From: Candidatus Gemmiger faecigallinarum
GTDB lineage: Bacteria > Bacillota > Clostridia > Oscillospirales > Ruminococcaceae
Direction of reading: 5' to 3'
Assembly: GCA_019120395.1 (NCBI GenBank)
Contig: DWVD01000079.1
Span: 1 to 64,000 of the forward strand
DNA length: 64,000 nucleotides
The translations under genes and the position numbers were made by a program. Numbering within the stretch: the first letter of the stretch is position 1; each line of letters starts with the position of its first letter. Below, piece by piece: positions 18,773 to 28,242 of the stretch. A model generated the notes under the pieces. That model searched no databases. It was given only the letters and a program-made list of their open reading frames with translations, and was not told the DNA's origin.

Positions 18773-21154
18773 TTATTTCAGCTCCACCACAGTCACGCCG
18801 GTCTCGCCCTCGCCGTAACGGCCCAGGCGGAAGCTTTTGACGCTTTTATGGGTGCGCAGATGCTTCTGGATGGCGGCGCGCAGCGCGCCGGTGCCCTTGC
18901 CGTGGATGATGTAAACGGTATTCTGGCCACGCAGCACCGCATTGTCGATGAACTTGTCGGTCTCGGCCAGGGCCTCCTCCACGGTATAGCCCAGCAGGTT
19001 CAATTCCATGCTGGCCCTGCGGTCGTGGTCCAGCTGCACGGTGGTGCGGGACCTTGCGGGCTGGCGCTGCTGACGCTGGGGCTTTTCCATTTTGTCCGGC
19101 GCGCGCAGCCCGGACAATGGGACCTTGGTTTTCAGGATGCCGGCGCGCACCTCCACCATACCGTCGCGCCCGGGGCGGGAAAGCACGGTGGCCAGCTGGT
19201 TCAGGTCGGCAATGACCACCTCCTGCCCCGGCTGGGCGTCCTTCAGCGGCACATACTCCTTTTTGGGCTGCACGCCGCTCTCGGTGCGGGAAAGCAGCTT
19301 TTCGGTGTCCTTGCGGGCGATCTCGCGGGCGCGGATGGCCCGCTGGGCGGCGCTGGCTTTCTCGTCCTTCTGGATGCGGCGCAGCTCGTCGGTCAGGGCG
19401 TAGGCGTCGTTCTGCACCTGCTGCACCAGATCATGGGCCTGCTTGCGGGCAGCGTCCAGTTCAGCCTGGCCCTTGCGGATCAGCTCGTCGCGCTGGGCCT
19501 CGGCGCTGGCCAGGGCGTTTTCGGCCTGGGCGCGGGCCTGCTCGGCGTCGTCCTGGGCGGCTTTCAACTGCAATTTCAGATCATCCAGCTGAGCCAGCAC
19601 GCTGTCCAGCCGCTTGTCGTCGCTGGACATGTGGGCGCGGGCGGCGTCGATGATCTCCTCCGGGATGCCCAGCTTGGCGCTGATCAAAAACGCGTTGGAT
19701 TTGCCCGGCACGCCCACGCTGAGCTTGTAGGTGGGGGCCAGGCTCTCCACGTCAAACTCGCAGCTGGCATTGACGACGCCGGGGGTCTCCAGCGCGTAGA
19801 CCTTCAGCTCGGCATAGTGGGTGGTGGCCATCAGCAGCGCGCCCTGCCGGCGCAGCTGTTCCAGGATGCTGACCGCCAGCGCCGCGCCCTCGGCAGGGTC
19901 GGTGCCGGCGCCCAGCTCGTCCAGCAGCACCAGCGTGCCCCGGCGGGCCAGCTGCAAAATGCCGGTGATGCGCTTCATGTGGCCGGAGAAGGTGGACAGG
20001 CTCTGTTCGATGCTCTGCTCGTCGCCGATGTCTACCAGATACTCGGCAAAGCAGCAGACGGCGCTGCTCTCGTGGGCGGGGATCAAAAAGCCGTGCTGCG
20101 CCATGGCGTTGAGCAGGCCGGCGGTTTTTAGCGATACCGTCTTGCCGCCGGTGTTGGGGCCGGTGATGACCAGGGTGTCGTATTCGTCGCCCAGAGTGAT
20201 GTCCACCGGCACCACCTTTTTCTTGTCGATCAGCGGGTGGCGCGCCTTGTTCAGCTGAAAGCGCACACCGTCGTTGACGGCGGGCATAAAAGCGTTCTGC
20301 TCCACCGCAAGACGCGCCTTTGCCAGCAGCAGGTCGATCTGCAGCATGGCTTCGTAGCTGTGGGAGAACTGCGGTTCCAGCTGGGCCACCTGGGCCGAGA
20401 AGGCAGACAGGATGCGGGTGATCTCCTCCTGCTCCTGGGCGCGCAGCTGCATGATGCGGGCGTTTGCCTCCACCACCGCGGTAGGCTCCACAAAGATGGT
20501 GGCGCCGGTGGAGGAGACGTCATGGATGACGCCGCCCACCTCGCCGCGGTACTCGGCGCGGACGGGCACGACGTAGCGGCCGTTGCGCAGCGAGACCACC
20601 GCGTCCTGCAAAAACTTGTTGGTAGTGGAGTTTTTGATGATGTTGTCCAGCTTGGTGCGGATGGAATCCTCGGTTTGGCGGATCTTGCGGCGCAGCTCCC
20701 GCAGCGTAGCGCTGGCGGTGTCGGCCATTTCTTCCGGGGAGAGGATGGACTCGGTGATCTGCCGCTCCAGCACAGGCTGGGGGCTGAGGGCGAAAAACAA
20801 ATCGTCCACCGGCAGCATGTCGTGGTCCGAGACCCCGTACCACTTGCTTAACCCGTCAAAGTTGCGCAGGGTGGCGGCGATCTCCAGCAGCTCGCCCATC
20901 GAGAGGATGCCGCCCTTGACCGCGTGGGCGGCGATGCGGCGGGCGTCCGACACCGCGCCGAAGCGGGGGCTGCCGTTTTTGATCAGCAATGAATTGACCG
21001 CGTCGGTCTGGGCAAGGGCCCAGCGCTCGTCCTCCGGGGTCTGGCAGGGTTCGACGGCCTGCATCATCTCTTTTGTCTCGCGGCAGGCGCACAGCTCGGT
21101 GGCGCGGGCAATGATCTTGTCCAGCTCCAGGGTCGTTCGATATGAGGTATCCAT
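18773..21154 (-). CDS. mutS2: Endonuclease MutS2 with C-terminal Smr domain
   Basis: ITGPNTGGKTVSLKTAGLLNAMAQHGFLIPA, LLDELGAGTDPAEGAAL; Smr YIIHGKGTGALRAAIQKHL. Confidence 0.95.
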   Translation of the reverse strand: MDTSYRTTLELDKIIARATELCACRETKEMMQAVEPCQTPEDERWALAQTDAVNSLLIKNGSPRFGAVSDARRIAAHAVKGGILSMGELLEIAATLRNFDGLSKWYGVSDHDMLPVDDLFFALSPQPVLERQITESILSPEEMADTASATLRELRRKIRQTEDSIRTKLDNIIKNSTTNKFLQDAVVSLRNGRYVVPVRAEYRGEVGGVIHDVSSTGATIFVEPTAVVEANARIMQLRAQEQEEITRILSAFSAQVAQLEPQFSHSYEAMLQIDLLLAKARLAVEQNAFMPAVNDGVRFQLNKARHPLIDKKKVVPVDITLGDEYDTLVITGPNTGGKTVSLKTAGLLNAMAQHGFLIPAHESSAVCCFAEYLVDIGDEQSIEQSLSTFSGHMKRITGILQLARRGTLVLLDELGAGTDPAEGAALAVSILEQLRRQGALLMATTHYAELKVYALETPGVVNASCEFDVESLAPTYKLSVGVPGKSNAFLISAKLGIPEEIIDAARAHMSSDDKRLDSVLAQLDDLKLQLKAAQDDAEQARAQAENALASAEAQRDELIRKGQAELDAARKQAHDLVQQVQNDAYALTDELRRIQKDEKASAAQRAIRAREIARKDTEKLLSRTESGVQPKKEYVPLKDAQPGQEVVIADLNQLATVLSRPGRDGMVEVRAGILKTKVPLSGLRAPDKMEKPQRQQRQPARSRTTVQLDHDRRASMELNLLGYTVEEALAETDKFIDNAVLRGQNTVYIIHGKGTGALRAAIQKHLRTHKSVKSFRLGRYGEGETGVTVVELK

Positions 21155-21207
21155 AAATTTTGCTTACTCCATGGCAAAGGGCAGCCGCAGCGGCCGGACC
21201 GGCGCGC

Positions 21208-21963
21208 TTACAGCTCCCCCAGTGTTTTTAAGAAATCCAGGCTTTTCAGCCCCTGGCCCAGGTGGGCCAGCAGATAACGCTCGCTGACGGAGCCCAGCCG
21301 CTTCAGGCTTTGGGGCGTCAGCGTAAAGGCAAACAGCTTTTTGTCCTCCGCCAGGCAGATATGCCGCAGCGCGTACAACGCCCCTGCGTCCAGGTTGGGC
21401 GTCCGGTTGAGACGCCGGGCACAGTCGGCGCAGAGCAGCGTGCCTTCGGCCGGGTCCAGATAAAAATCGCCGCCGTCGTATCTGCCGCAGGAGGCGCAGG
21501 CCAGCAGCTGGGGCATGTAGCCGGACAGCGTCATGGCCCGCAGCTCGTAGATAACCTTGAGCTGGGGCAGCGGCCGCTTGCTCTCGCTGAGCATATACAG
21601 GCTGTTGAGCAGCAGGCGCAGGTGCTCGGCCGACTCCGGCGGCGCGGGCGAGAGTGCCGCGGCCACCTCGGCCATATACATGGCAAGCGCCATGCCCTCC
21701 ACGCTTTGGGACAGGCCGTGGAAGCTGCGCTTGATCTGGGCCGAATCGACAAAATGGCTGGACCGCCCGGCCGTGATGACGAACTCGGAATAGCAGAACA
21801 GCCCGCAGGCGCTGAACAGCTTGTTTTTGGGGCGCAGGCTGCCGCGGGCCGAGGCCGACACCACGCCAAGGTCAGGGGTCAGCAGGGTCAGGATCTGGTC
21901 CGCTTCCCCCACTTTCACCTGCCGCAGCACAAGCCCCGTTGTCGCTGTCTGCTGCATAGCCAT
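21208..21963 (-). CDS. recO: DNA repair protein RecO
   Basis: TTGLVLRQVKVGEADQILTLLTPDLGVVSASARGSLRPKNKL; zinc-type CASCGRYDGGDFYLDPAEGTLLCADC. Confidence 0.92.
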   Translation of the reverse strand: MAMQQTATTGLVLRQVKVGEADQILTLLTPDLGVVSASARGSLRPKNKLFSACGLFCYSEFVITAGRSSHFVDSAQIKRSFHGLSQSVEGMALAMYMAEVAAALSPAPPESAEHLRLLLNSLYMLSESKRPLPQLKVIYELRAMTLSGYMPQLLACASCGRYDGGDFYLDPAEGTLLCADCARRLNRTPNLDAGALYALRHICLAEDKKLFAFTLTPQSLKRLGSVSERYLLAHLGQGLKSLDFLKTLGEL

Positions 21964-22081
21964 CCTCTCCCGGCAACGTGTCGGCGGCGCGCTGCTGCAT
22001 TTTGTAATCCAAATAGTACCAGATATCGCCGGTTTCTGCAAACCGTTTCCATTGTTCGTCCAGACCGCCCGGTCCATGCAT
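21872..22081 (-). CDS. YqzL-like small protein, overlapping recO
   Basis: MHGPGGLDEQWKRFAETGDIWYYLDYKMQQRA resembles the YqzL core (W-K-x-F-x-x-T-G-x-I-x-x-Y-L) and sits between era and recO as in Bacillus. Confidence 0.6.
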   Translation of the reverse strand: MHGPGGLDEQWKRFAETGDIWYYLDYKMQQRAADTLPGEDGYAADSDNGACAAAGESGGSGPDPDPADP

Positions 22082-22216
22082 CTCCGCCACCCCTTTCGGC
22101 CGTTGTGATACAAACCAGTGTAGCGCAGCGGGGCGGAGATGTTTGTCTGACTGGGGCGGCGGCAAAATTTTCCATTGCCGTCTGGCGCGGGCGGTATCTC
22201 TCAATTCAAAGTCCGG

Positions 22217-23134
22217 TCACGGCTTGGCAAATCCCAAATTGTCCAGCTGGCGCTCGTTGTCGCGCCAGCCTTCCCGCACCTTGACCCAGCATTGCAGGTT
22301 GACCTTGGCGCCCAACAGTTCCTCGCAGTCCAGGCGGGCGGCGGAGGCGATCTTTTTCAGCATCTGCCCGCCCTTGCCGATGACCATGCCCTTATGGCTT
22401 TTTTTCTCGCAGGTGATGGCCACCGTGATGTCGATCAGGTCCTTGTCGGAACGCTCTTTGAAAGAATCCACCGTCACGGCGATGCCGTGGGGCACTTCCT
22501 CCCGCAGGAAAAGCAGCGCTTTCTCCCGCACCAGTTCCGCCACCAGTTCTTTTTCCGGCAGGTCGGTATAGGCGTCGTCGTCAAAATAGTGCGGGCCGGG
22601 GCTGCCGTAAGGGGCCAGGACGTCAAACAGCGCGTCGCAGCCGGTGCCGTCCATGGCCGAGAGCGTCAGCACCTTGTCAAAGACGCCGAACTCCTCCACC
22701 TGGCGGCGGCGCGCCTCCAGCGCGGCAAAATCGGAAAGCAGGTCCACCTTGTTGACGATCCCCACGGCGGGACCGGCCTTTTTCAGCGCCTCGACCATTT
22801 TCAGCTCCGACTCGGTAAAATCGCCGGCAGGCTCAAACAGCATCAGCGTCACGTCCACGTCGGCCAGGCTGGCGGAGGCCGTCTGGGTCATGCGGGCGTC
22901 CAGCTTGTTGCGGGGCTTGTGGATGCCGGGGGTGTCCATCAAGACAAACTGCACCGGCCCCTTTGTCACAATGCCCATGATGCGGTTGCGGGTGGTCTGG
23001 GGCTTCTGGGTCACAATGGCGACTTTCTCCCCCACCAGGCGGTTGGTCAGGCTGGATTTGCCCACGTTGGGCCGGCCCACCAGCGCCACAAACACACTGC
23101 TGGTCCGGGCTGGCTCATTCGGTTTTGTCGTCAT
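22217..23134 (-). CDS. era: GTPase Era
   Basis: VALVGRPNVGKSSLTNRLVGEKVAIVTQKPQTTRNRIMGIV; DTPGIHKPRNKL; KH-domain KGMVIGKGGQMLKKI. Confidence 0.95.
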   Translation of the reverse strand: MTTKPNEPARTSSVFVALVGRPNVGKSSLTNRLVGEKVAIVTQKPQTTRNRIMGIVTKGPVQFVLMDTPGIHKPRNKLDARMTQTASASLADVDVTLMLFEPAGDFTESELKMVEALKKAGPAVGIVNKVDLLSDFAALEARRRQVEEFGVFDKVLTLSAMDGTGCDALFDVLAPYGSPGPHYFDDDAYTDLPEKELVAELVREKALLFLREEVPHGIAVTVDSFKERSDKDLIDITVAITCEKKSHKGMVIGKGGQMLKKIASAARLDCEELLGAKVNLQCWVKVREGWRDNERQLDNLGFAKP

Positions 23135-23618
23135 GGGGCAAACTCTCCTTTTTGGGCGCTCCGCCAAAGCGGAACACAAACAGATAGGCCAGGATCAGCG
23201 ACCCGGCAAGTACGATCCAATTCAGCGGGCTGGCGGTCAGGTTCGCCCACAGCCTTGCCAGGCGCTCCGGCTGCAGAAACAAAAAACCGCCCACGCACAG
23301 CGCGCCCACGGCGCTCATCAAAACGGCGCCGGCGGCCATATCCTTGGCGGCGCCGGCGCTCCACCAGTGGGTGGTATCCGGCTTGTCCACCGCGCGCTCC
23401 ACCGCCGAGTTCATCAGTTCGGCCTGGATGACGCAGAACACTGCCAGCGACACCAGCGCAAAGCCGCCCGCATCCAGCCCGGCCAGCGCCGACGCCGCAT
23501 AGGCGTAGGCGGCCGCGCACAGATGGAAGCGGACGTTGCGTTCTTCCCGGATGGCAAGGCGGATGCCGTTGTAGGCATAGACGAAGCCCCGCCCAAAGCG
23601 CTTGAGCTCAGACTTCAT
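23115..23618 (-). CDS. dgkA: Diacylglycerol/undecaprenol kinase, DgkA family
   Basis: GRGFVYAYNGIRLAIREERNVRFHL; ELMNSAVERAVDKPDTTHWWSAGAAKDMAAGAVL. Confidence 0.92.
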   Translation of the reverse strand: MKSELKRFGRGFVYAYNGIRLAIREERNVRFHLCAAAYAYAASALAGLDAGGFALVSLAVFCVIQAELMNSAVERAVDKPDTTHWWSAGAAKDMAAGAVLMSAVGALCVGGFLFLQPERLARLWANLTASPLNWIVLAGSLILAYLFVFRFGGAPKKESLPHDDKTE

Positions 23619-24108
23619 CGCTGGTATACGAGACGGTACGCGGCAGGCCCAGCTGCATCAGGACGGCTTCCTCTTTCTCGCGCATGCGCACGGCCTCCAG
23701 GCCGCCCGCCTCATGGTCATACCCCAAAAGATGCAGCATCGAATGGACGGTCAGATAAGCGACCTCACGCTGCAGGGAATGGCCGTACAGTTCCGCCTGT
23801 TCCATGGCGCGCTCCATCGAGATAACAATATCGCCCAGGATCTTGCAGCCGTTGTCCTCGTCGATGTCGTAGGCGCCGTCCTCCCCCATGGGGAAGCTGA
23901 GCACGTCGGTGGGCATAGGCTTGCTGCGGTATTGCGCGTTCAGTTCGGCGATCCGGGCATTGTCGACAAATGTAACACTGATCTCAGCCGGTCCGTCAAA
24001 CTTTTCATATTCCAAAACGGCATTGCAGCTGCGGCGGATCAGGATCCGCAGACCGGACGGGATCTTGACCGTATTCTGCGAGTTTTTGATCAAAACCTTG
24101 TTGGACAT
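23608..24108 (-). CDS. ybeY: Endoribonuclease YbeY
   Basis: PTDVLSFPMGE, LGDIVISMERAMEQA, zinc motif HSMLHLLGYDHE. Confidence 0.94.
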   Translation of the reverse strand: MSNKVLIKNSQNTVKIPSGLRILIRRSCNAVLEYEKFDGPAEISVTFVDNARIAELNAQYRSKPMPTDVLSFPMGEDGAYDIDEDNGCKILGDIVISMERAMEQAELYGHSLQREVAYLTVHSMLHLLGYDHEAGGLEAVRMREKEEAVLMQLGLPRTVSYTSDEV

Positions 24109-24136
24109 AGGGCGTTTCCTCCATTCTGGCGGCAAT

Positions 24137-25153
24137 TTATGATTCTGATGCTGTTTCCGGCTGTTGCTGGCCGGTAGTTTCCTTTTCGCGCTGCCGGCGG
24201 GCGGCGTTCTGCGCGGCGCGGTCGTAGGCCTTGATGATCTGCTGCACCAGGCGATGGCGGACCACGTCTTTCTCCGTGAAATAGATCTGCGCAATATCGT
24301 CGATGCCCCGCAGCACCCGCAGCGCGTCCACCAGGCCGCTGCGGCTCTTGTCCGGCAGGTCGATCTGGGTCACGTCCCCGGTGACGACCACCTTGCTGCC
24401 GGCTCCCATGCGGGTCAAAAACATTTTCATCTGTTCGGGGCTGGTGTTCTGGGCCTCGTCCAAAATAATAAAGGCGTCGTCCAGCGTGCGGCCGCGCATG
24501 TAAGCCAGAGGCGCCACCTCGATCAGCTGCTTTTCGGTCAGCTTCTGGAAGGTCTCGGCGCCCAAAAGGTCAAACAGGCCGTCGTACAGCGGGCGAAGAT
24601 ACGGGTCCACCTTGGTCTGCAGGTCGCCGGGCAGGAACCCCAGCTTTTCGCCCGCCTCCACCGCCGGCCGGGTCAGGATGATACGGCTGACGTCCTTGCT
24701 TTTAAACGCCTTGACTGCCATCGCCACCGCCAGATAAGTCTTGCCGGTGCCGGCGGGTCCCACGCCGAAGGTGATGGCGTGGCTGCGGATAGCCGCAAGG
24801 TATTCCTTCTGCCCCAGCGTTTTGGGATGGATGGGCTTGCCCTTTGCGGTAACCGCAACAAAGTCGTCCGTCAGCTCGCGCAGGCGCTTTTCCTCGCCGC
24901 CGCGCGCCAGACTGATGCAATACCGCACCGTCTGTTCCTCCAGCGGCGTATGGTTCTGCAAAAGCGTAGCCATGCCGTCCACGGCATGGACAGCCGCTTC
25001 CACATCCTCCGGCTCTCCCGTAAATTTAAGCGTCGAGCCCCGGCAGACCGCCGTGACGTGAAAGGCGTTTTCCAGCATGCGGACATTCTGGTCGCAGCTG
25101 CCAAAAATGGCGGCGGCCAGTTCAATGCTGTCAAGCTCAATTCCTTTTTCCAA
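24137..25153 (-). CDS. phoH: PhoH-family protein
   Basis: GPAGTGKTYLAVAMAVKAFKSKDVSRIILTRPAVEAGEKLGFLPGD; FIILDEAQNTSPEQMKMFLTRMG. Confidence 0.94.
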   Translation of the reverse strand: MEKGIELDSIELAAAIFGSCDQNVRMLENAFHVTAVCRGSTLKFTGEPEDVEAAVHAVDGMATLLQNHTPLEEQTVRYCISLARGGEEKRLRELTDDFVAVTAKGKPIHPKTLGQKEYLAAIRSHAITFGVGPAGTGKTYLAVAMAVKAFKSKDVSRIILTRPAVEAGEKLGFLPGDLQTKVDPYLRPLYDGLFDLLGAETFQKLTEKQLIEVAPLAYMRGRTLDDAFIILDEAQNTSPEQMKMFLTRMGAGSKVVVTGDVTQIDLPDKSRSGLVDALRVLRGIDDIAQIYFTEKDVVRHRLVQQIIKAYDRAAQNAARRQREKETTGQQQPETASES

Positions 25154-25238
25154 CAGGCAAACAACCTCCGTGCAAAGACATTACTAATATGAATTATAGC
25201 ACAATTGTCGACAAAAGAAACTGTGAATAATGCACAAA

Positions 25239-25267
25239 ATTTTACAGGTTATTGTTGTCATTGTCAA
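25239..25267 (-). promoter_or_regulatory. Sigma-A promoter for the phoH-ybeY-dgkA-era-yqzL-recO block
   Basis: Minus strand TTGACA-N17-TAAAAT between yqfD stop and phoH start. Confidence 0.65.
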
Positions 25268-25281
25268 GCCCCGGACCGCCG

Positions 25282-26469
25282 TCATTCCGCCGTAGGGTCC
25301 GGCAGCGGCTGCATGGTCCCGGCCGTTGCAATGTCAGCGCAAAAAACAAACTCCGCCCGGCAGACCACGCCGTTCCCGTTGTGCTCAAAGACAAAACTTT
25401 GCTGCTCGATACGGGCATCCGGCCAGTCGGCCAAAAGCTGCCGCACGCATGCCCGCTGCGCCATCGCTTCCGCCGCCGCCAGGCTGAACGTCTGGACCCG
25501 GCTGGCCTGCTCCCATAGCTGCCGCACATGCAGGCAGCCGGGCAGCGCGATCTGCCCGACGCCAAGCGGCCGCCACTCCTCCTGTACAGCCGCCTGTTCA
25601 AACGGCGTTTCCGTTTCCTCCAGCGGGATCTCCAGCCCAAGCAGATACAGCGTGCTTTGCCGGGCGCTTCTGCCGGTCAGCACGGTCTGCTCGGTCTGGT
25701 AGGCCTGTTCCGCTGACAGCCGCAGCCTTACCCTGCCGGTCACGCTGCCCGACGCCGGCTGGTAGACCGGATCCCCGTCCCGGTCCGCCCGCAGCGCATT
25801 GGCAAGCAGCTGCCCTTCGGCCACGTATTGCCCCGGCGCCACCTGCGCAAAACCGCTTTCCACCTTGACCGCCACGACCTCGGCGTCCGCCGCGGCGTAC
25901 AAAGCGGTCTCGGGGGTTGTCGTCCGGATCTGTTGGCTCTCCATCGGCGTGCTTTCCACAAACAGGCAGCCGCCGGCAAAATTCAGGCTGACCCAGCCAA
26001 ACAGTTCCGGCTGTGCGGCCAACTGGTCCTGCACCGCCTGGAGCGTCTCCCCGCGCAGGCGCGCCCCTTCCCAGACGCCGGACTGCTGCAGCAGGGTACG
26101 CACCGCCGACGCCTGCTTCGCTTCCAGCGCGCCGAAGTCGATCCGCCACACGTAACCGGACAGCAGCCAGACCAGGACGCAGAACAGCACAGCTCCCAGC
26201 CAGACGCCGGGCCGCCGCCAAACCCTGGCCGCCAGACGCCCGGGCCCTGTCCGGCGGAGGATACGGACCGAGACCTGCCGTTTTTCCGCCCGGCGCAGCA
26301 GGTCGGGCAGGTCTCTTCCCAGCAGGTCGGCCGTACAGCCGTCTTTCCCGGGGCGGACGCGGCGGAGCCGGATCCCCGCCCCGGCCGCCTCGCTCAGCAG
26401 CCGCACCGACGCGCCGCCCTGCAAAAGCACGCGCAGCCGGTCCGCAGCGGCAAAATCAGGTTTCGCCAT
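25282..26469 (-). CDS. yqfD: Sporulation protein YqfD
   Basis: YqfD architecture: SVRILRRTGPGRLAARVWRRPGVWLGAVLFCVLVWLLSGYVWRIDF; GVWEGARLRGETLQAVQDQL; adjacent to yqfC and phoH. Confidence 0.85.
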   Translation of the reverse strand: MAKPDFAAADRLRVLLQGGASVRLLSEAAGAGIRLRRVRPGKDGCTADLLGRDLPDLLRRAEKRQVSVRILRRTGPGRLAARVWRRPGVWLGAVLFCVLVWLLSGYVWRIDFGALEAKQASAVRTLLQQSGVWEGARLRGETLQAVQDQLAAQPELFGWVSLNFAGGCLFVESTPMESQQIRTTTPETALYAAADAEVVAVKVESGFAQVAPGQYVAEGQLLANALRADRDGDPVYQPASGSVTGRVRLRLSAEQAYQTEQTVLTGRSARQSTLYLLGLEIPLEETETPFEQAAVQEEWRPLGVGQIALPGCLHVRQLWEQASRVQTFSLAAAEAMAQRACVRQLLADWPDARIEQQSFVFEHNGNGVVCRAEFVFCADIATAGTMQPLPDPTAE

Positions 26470-26779
26470 GCTCGGCACCCCACTTTCGGGTAAAGTCGAT
26501 GCGCGTGACCTGCCCGGCCACGCTCAGCCGCCTGCCGGCAAAAGATTCTATCCGCAGGCCCGCGCCATACAATGTAATAACAAAGCGTCCCATATCCAGG
26601 CAAAGCCGCTCCGGTGCAAAATCCAGCACACGCCGGCAGCCGTCGGTCAGGATGTATCCGCCGCGGATCTCCAGTTCCGGCAGCCGGTAAAAGCCGGCGT
26701 CCGGCTGCCGGAACAGGCTGCGCGGGTCGGGACGCTGCGCGGCGCGGCGCGGTACGGCATGCGGGCGATAACGTTTCAT
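26456..26779 (-). CDS. yqfC: Sporulation protein YqfC
   Basis: LPELEIRGGYILTDGCRRVLDFAPERLCLDMGRFVITLYGAGLRIESFAGRRLSVAGQVTRIDF; overlaps yqfD. Confidence 0.82.
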   Translation of the reverse strand: MKRYRPHAVPRRAAQRPDPRSLFRQPDAGFYRLPELEIRGGYILTDGCRRVLDFAPERLCLDMGRFVITLYGAGLRIESFAGRRLSVAGQVTRIDFTRKWGAEHGET

Positions 26780-26846
26780 GGCTGCGCCCCCTTTCGCCGT
26801 CGAACAGCATGCATACAATCAAATATATAGCGCAGGAGGCAAGGAT

Positions 26847-27986
26847 ATGAACAGGCGGCCGGTTTCCCGCATTTTGCTTTTTTTGACGGCGGCGTATGCG
26901 CTGCTGCTCCTGGGCAGCCCCCGGGCCGCGGCGGATGGGTTTGCGCAGGGGCTTTCCCTGTGCGCGCGCAGTGTGCTGCCCGCGCTTTTTCCCTTTTTTG
27001 TCGTCAGCAATTTGCTTATATCCGCGCCGGAAAGCGCGCTTCTCGCCGCTCCCCTGCGCCCGCTGGTCCGTGCGGCCGGCCTGCGTGACAGCGCCGCGCC
27101 GATCCTGCTGCTCTCCTGGCTGGGCGGATACGCCGTCTGCGCCCAGCTGACCGGCGGCGCGGTCCGCTCCGGACGCCTTGCGCCCGGCGACGCCCAGCGC
27201 CTTTTGATCCTGGGATGCTGCTCCGGTCCGGGATTTGTGGTGGGCTGCGTAGGCGGCCTGATGCTGGGCTCGGTACGGCTCGGCGTGCTGCTGTACGGCC
27301 TTCAGCTCGCGGCAAATCTGCTTGCCGCGGCGCTGCTGCACTTTTGTTTGAGCCTGCGCAGGGCAGGGCGCGTCCCGCCGGCCCCCGCGCAGGGCTGCCA
27401 GCCGGACGGCGCGGCCGCCCGGGGGGCCGTAGCGTCGCTTCCCGCTGCGATCCGCGCCGCGGTCGACAGCAGCCTGACCGTTTGCGGCAGCGTGCTGTTT
27501 TTCCGGGTGACCGGGGCCATGCTGGAAAATTTCCTGCCTTTGACGGGCGTTCCCCGCGCCCTGCTGCTCGCGGCGCTGGAAGTGACCGCCGGCTGCGACG
27601 CTTTTGCCGGGCTGGGCGGCGCCGCGGCGCTGCGGGGCTGCTGCCTCTGCCTCAGCCTGCTGGGGCTGTCGGTGTTTTCCCAGGTCCGGCAGCTGGCCGG
27701 GAACGGTGTCCCGCTCGGCCTCTTTGCCCTGTCCCGCTGCCTTCACCTGGTTCTCCTTCAGGCTCTGGCCGGCCTTTGCGCGCCCGCGCTGCCGGGCGAC
27801 GCCGCTGTGTTCAGCTCGCTGCAGGACCGCCTGATCGTGACCAGCCGCCTGGCGCCCGACACCGCCTTTGTGCTGTTTTGTTTTTTCGCGGCTGCGCTTT
27901 ACAAAACGGGGCGGAAAATTTATAATATGCATCAGGGGCGCAGCCCTTTCAAGCCGCATGACGGCAGGGATTCCACAGGCAGGTGA
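26847..27986 (+). CDS. YlbJ-like sporulation integral membrane protein (nucleoside-recognition/Gate type)
   Basis: GLSLCARSVLPALFPFFVVSNLLI; LLSWLGGYAVCAQLTGG; RBS AGGAGG. Confidence 0.78.
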   Translation: MNRRPVSRILLFLTAAYALLLLGSPRAAADGFAQGLSLCARSVLPALFPFFVVSNLLISAPESALLAAPLRPLVRAAGLRDSAAPILLLSWLGGYAVCAQLTGGAVRSGRLAPGDAQRLLILGCCSGPGFVVGCVGGLMLGSVRLGVLLYGLQLAANLLAAALLHFCLSLRRAGRVPPAPAQGCQPDGAAARGAVASLPAAIRAAVDSSLTVCGSVLFFRVTGAMLENFLPLTGVPRALLLAALEVTAGCDAFAGLGGAAALRGCCLCLSLLGLSVFSQVRQLAGNGVPLGLFALSRCLHLVLLQALAGLCAPALPGDAAVFSSLQDRLIVTSRLAPDTAFVLFCFFAAALYKTGRKIYNMHQGRSPFKPHDGRDSTGR

Positions 27987-28216
27987 CAAGACAATTGATA
28001 TTCAAGAAAAAGCTGTACGGAAGTAAAATCGCGCCTGCCTGCTCATACTGTAAATACGGCACCCCCGCCGCCGACGGCCGGATGATCTACTGCCGCCGCC
28101 GGGGCGTGGTATCCCCCTATTACAGCTGCCGCCAGTTTGAATACGACCCGCTGATGCGCGTTCCGCGCCGGCAGGAACTGCCCCAGTTTGACCCGAACGA
28201 TTTTTCCCTGGATTGA
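27983..28216 (+). CDS. Small Cys-containing conserved-type protein of unknown function
   Basis: GTG start overlapping ylbJ stop (GTGA); CSYCKYG...MIYCRRRGVVSPYYSCRQFEYDP. Confidence 0.75.
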   Translation: MTRQLIFKKKLYGSKIAPACSYCKYGTPAADGRMIYCRRRGVVSPYYSCRQFEYDPLMRVPRRQELPQFDPNDFSLD

Positions 28217-28242
28217 GCACCCAACGACATGAAGGACCGGAT

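Noticed and set aside
18737-20131. 464-aa plus-strand ORF opposite mutS2
   Set aside because: Antisense shadow; low-complexity Gly/Ala/Leu/His composition.
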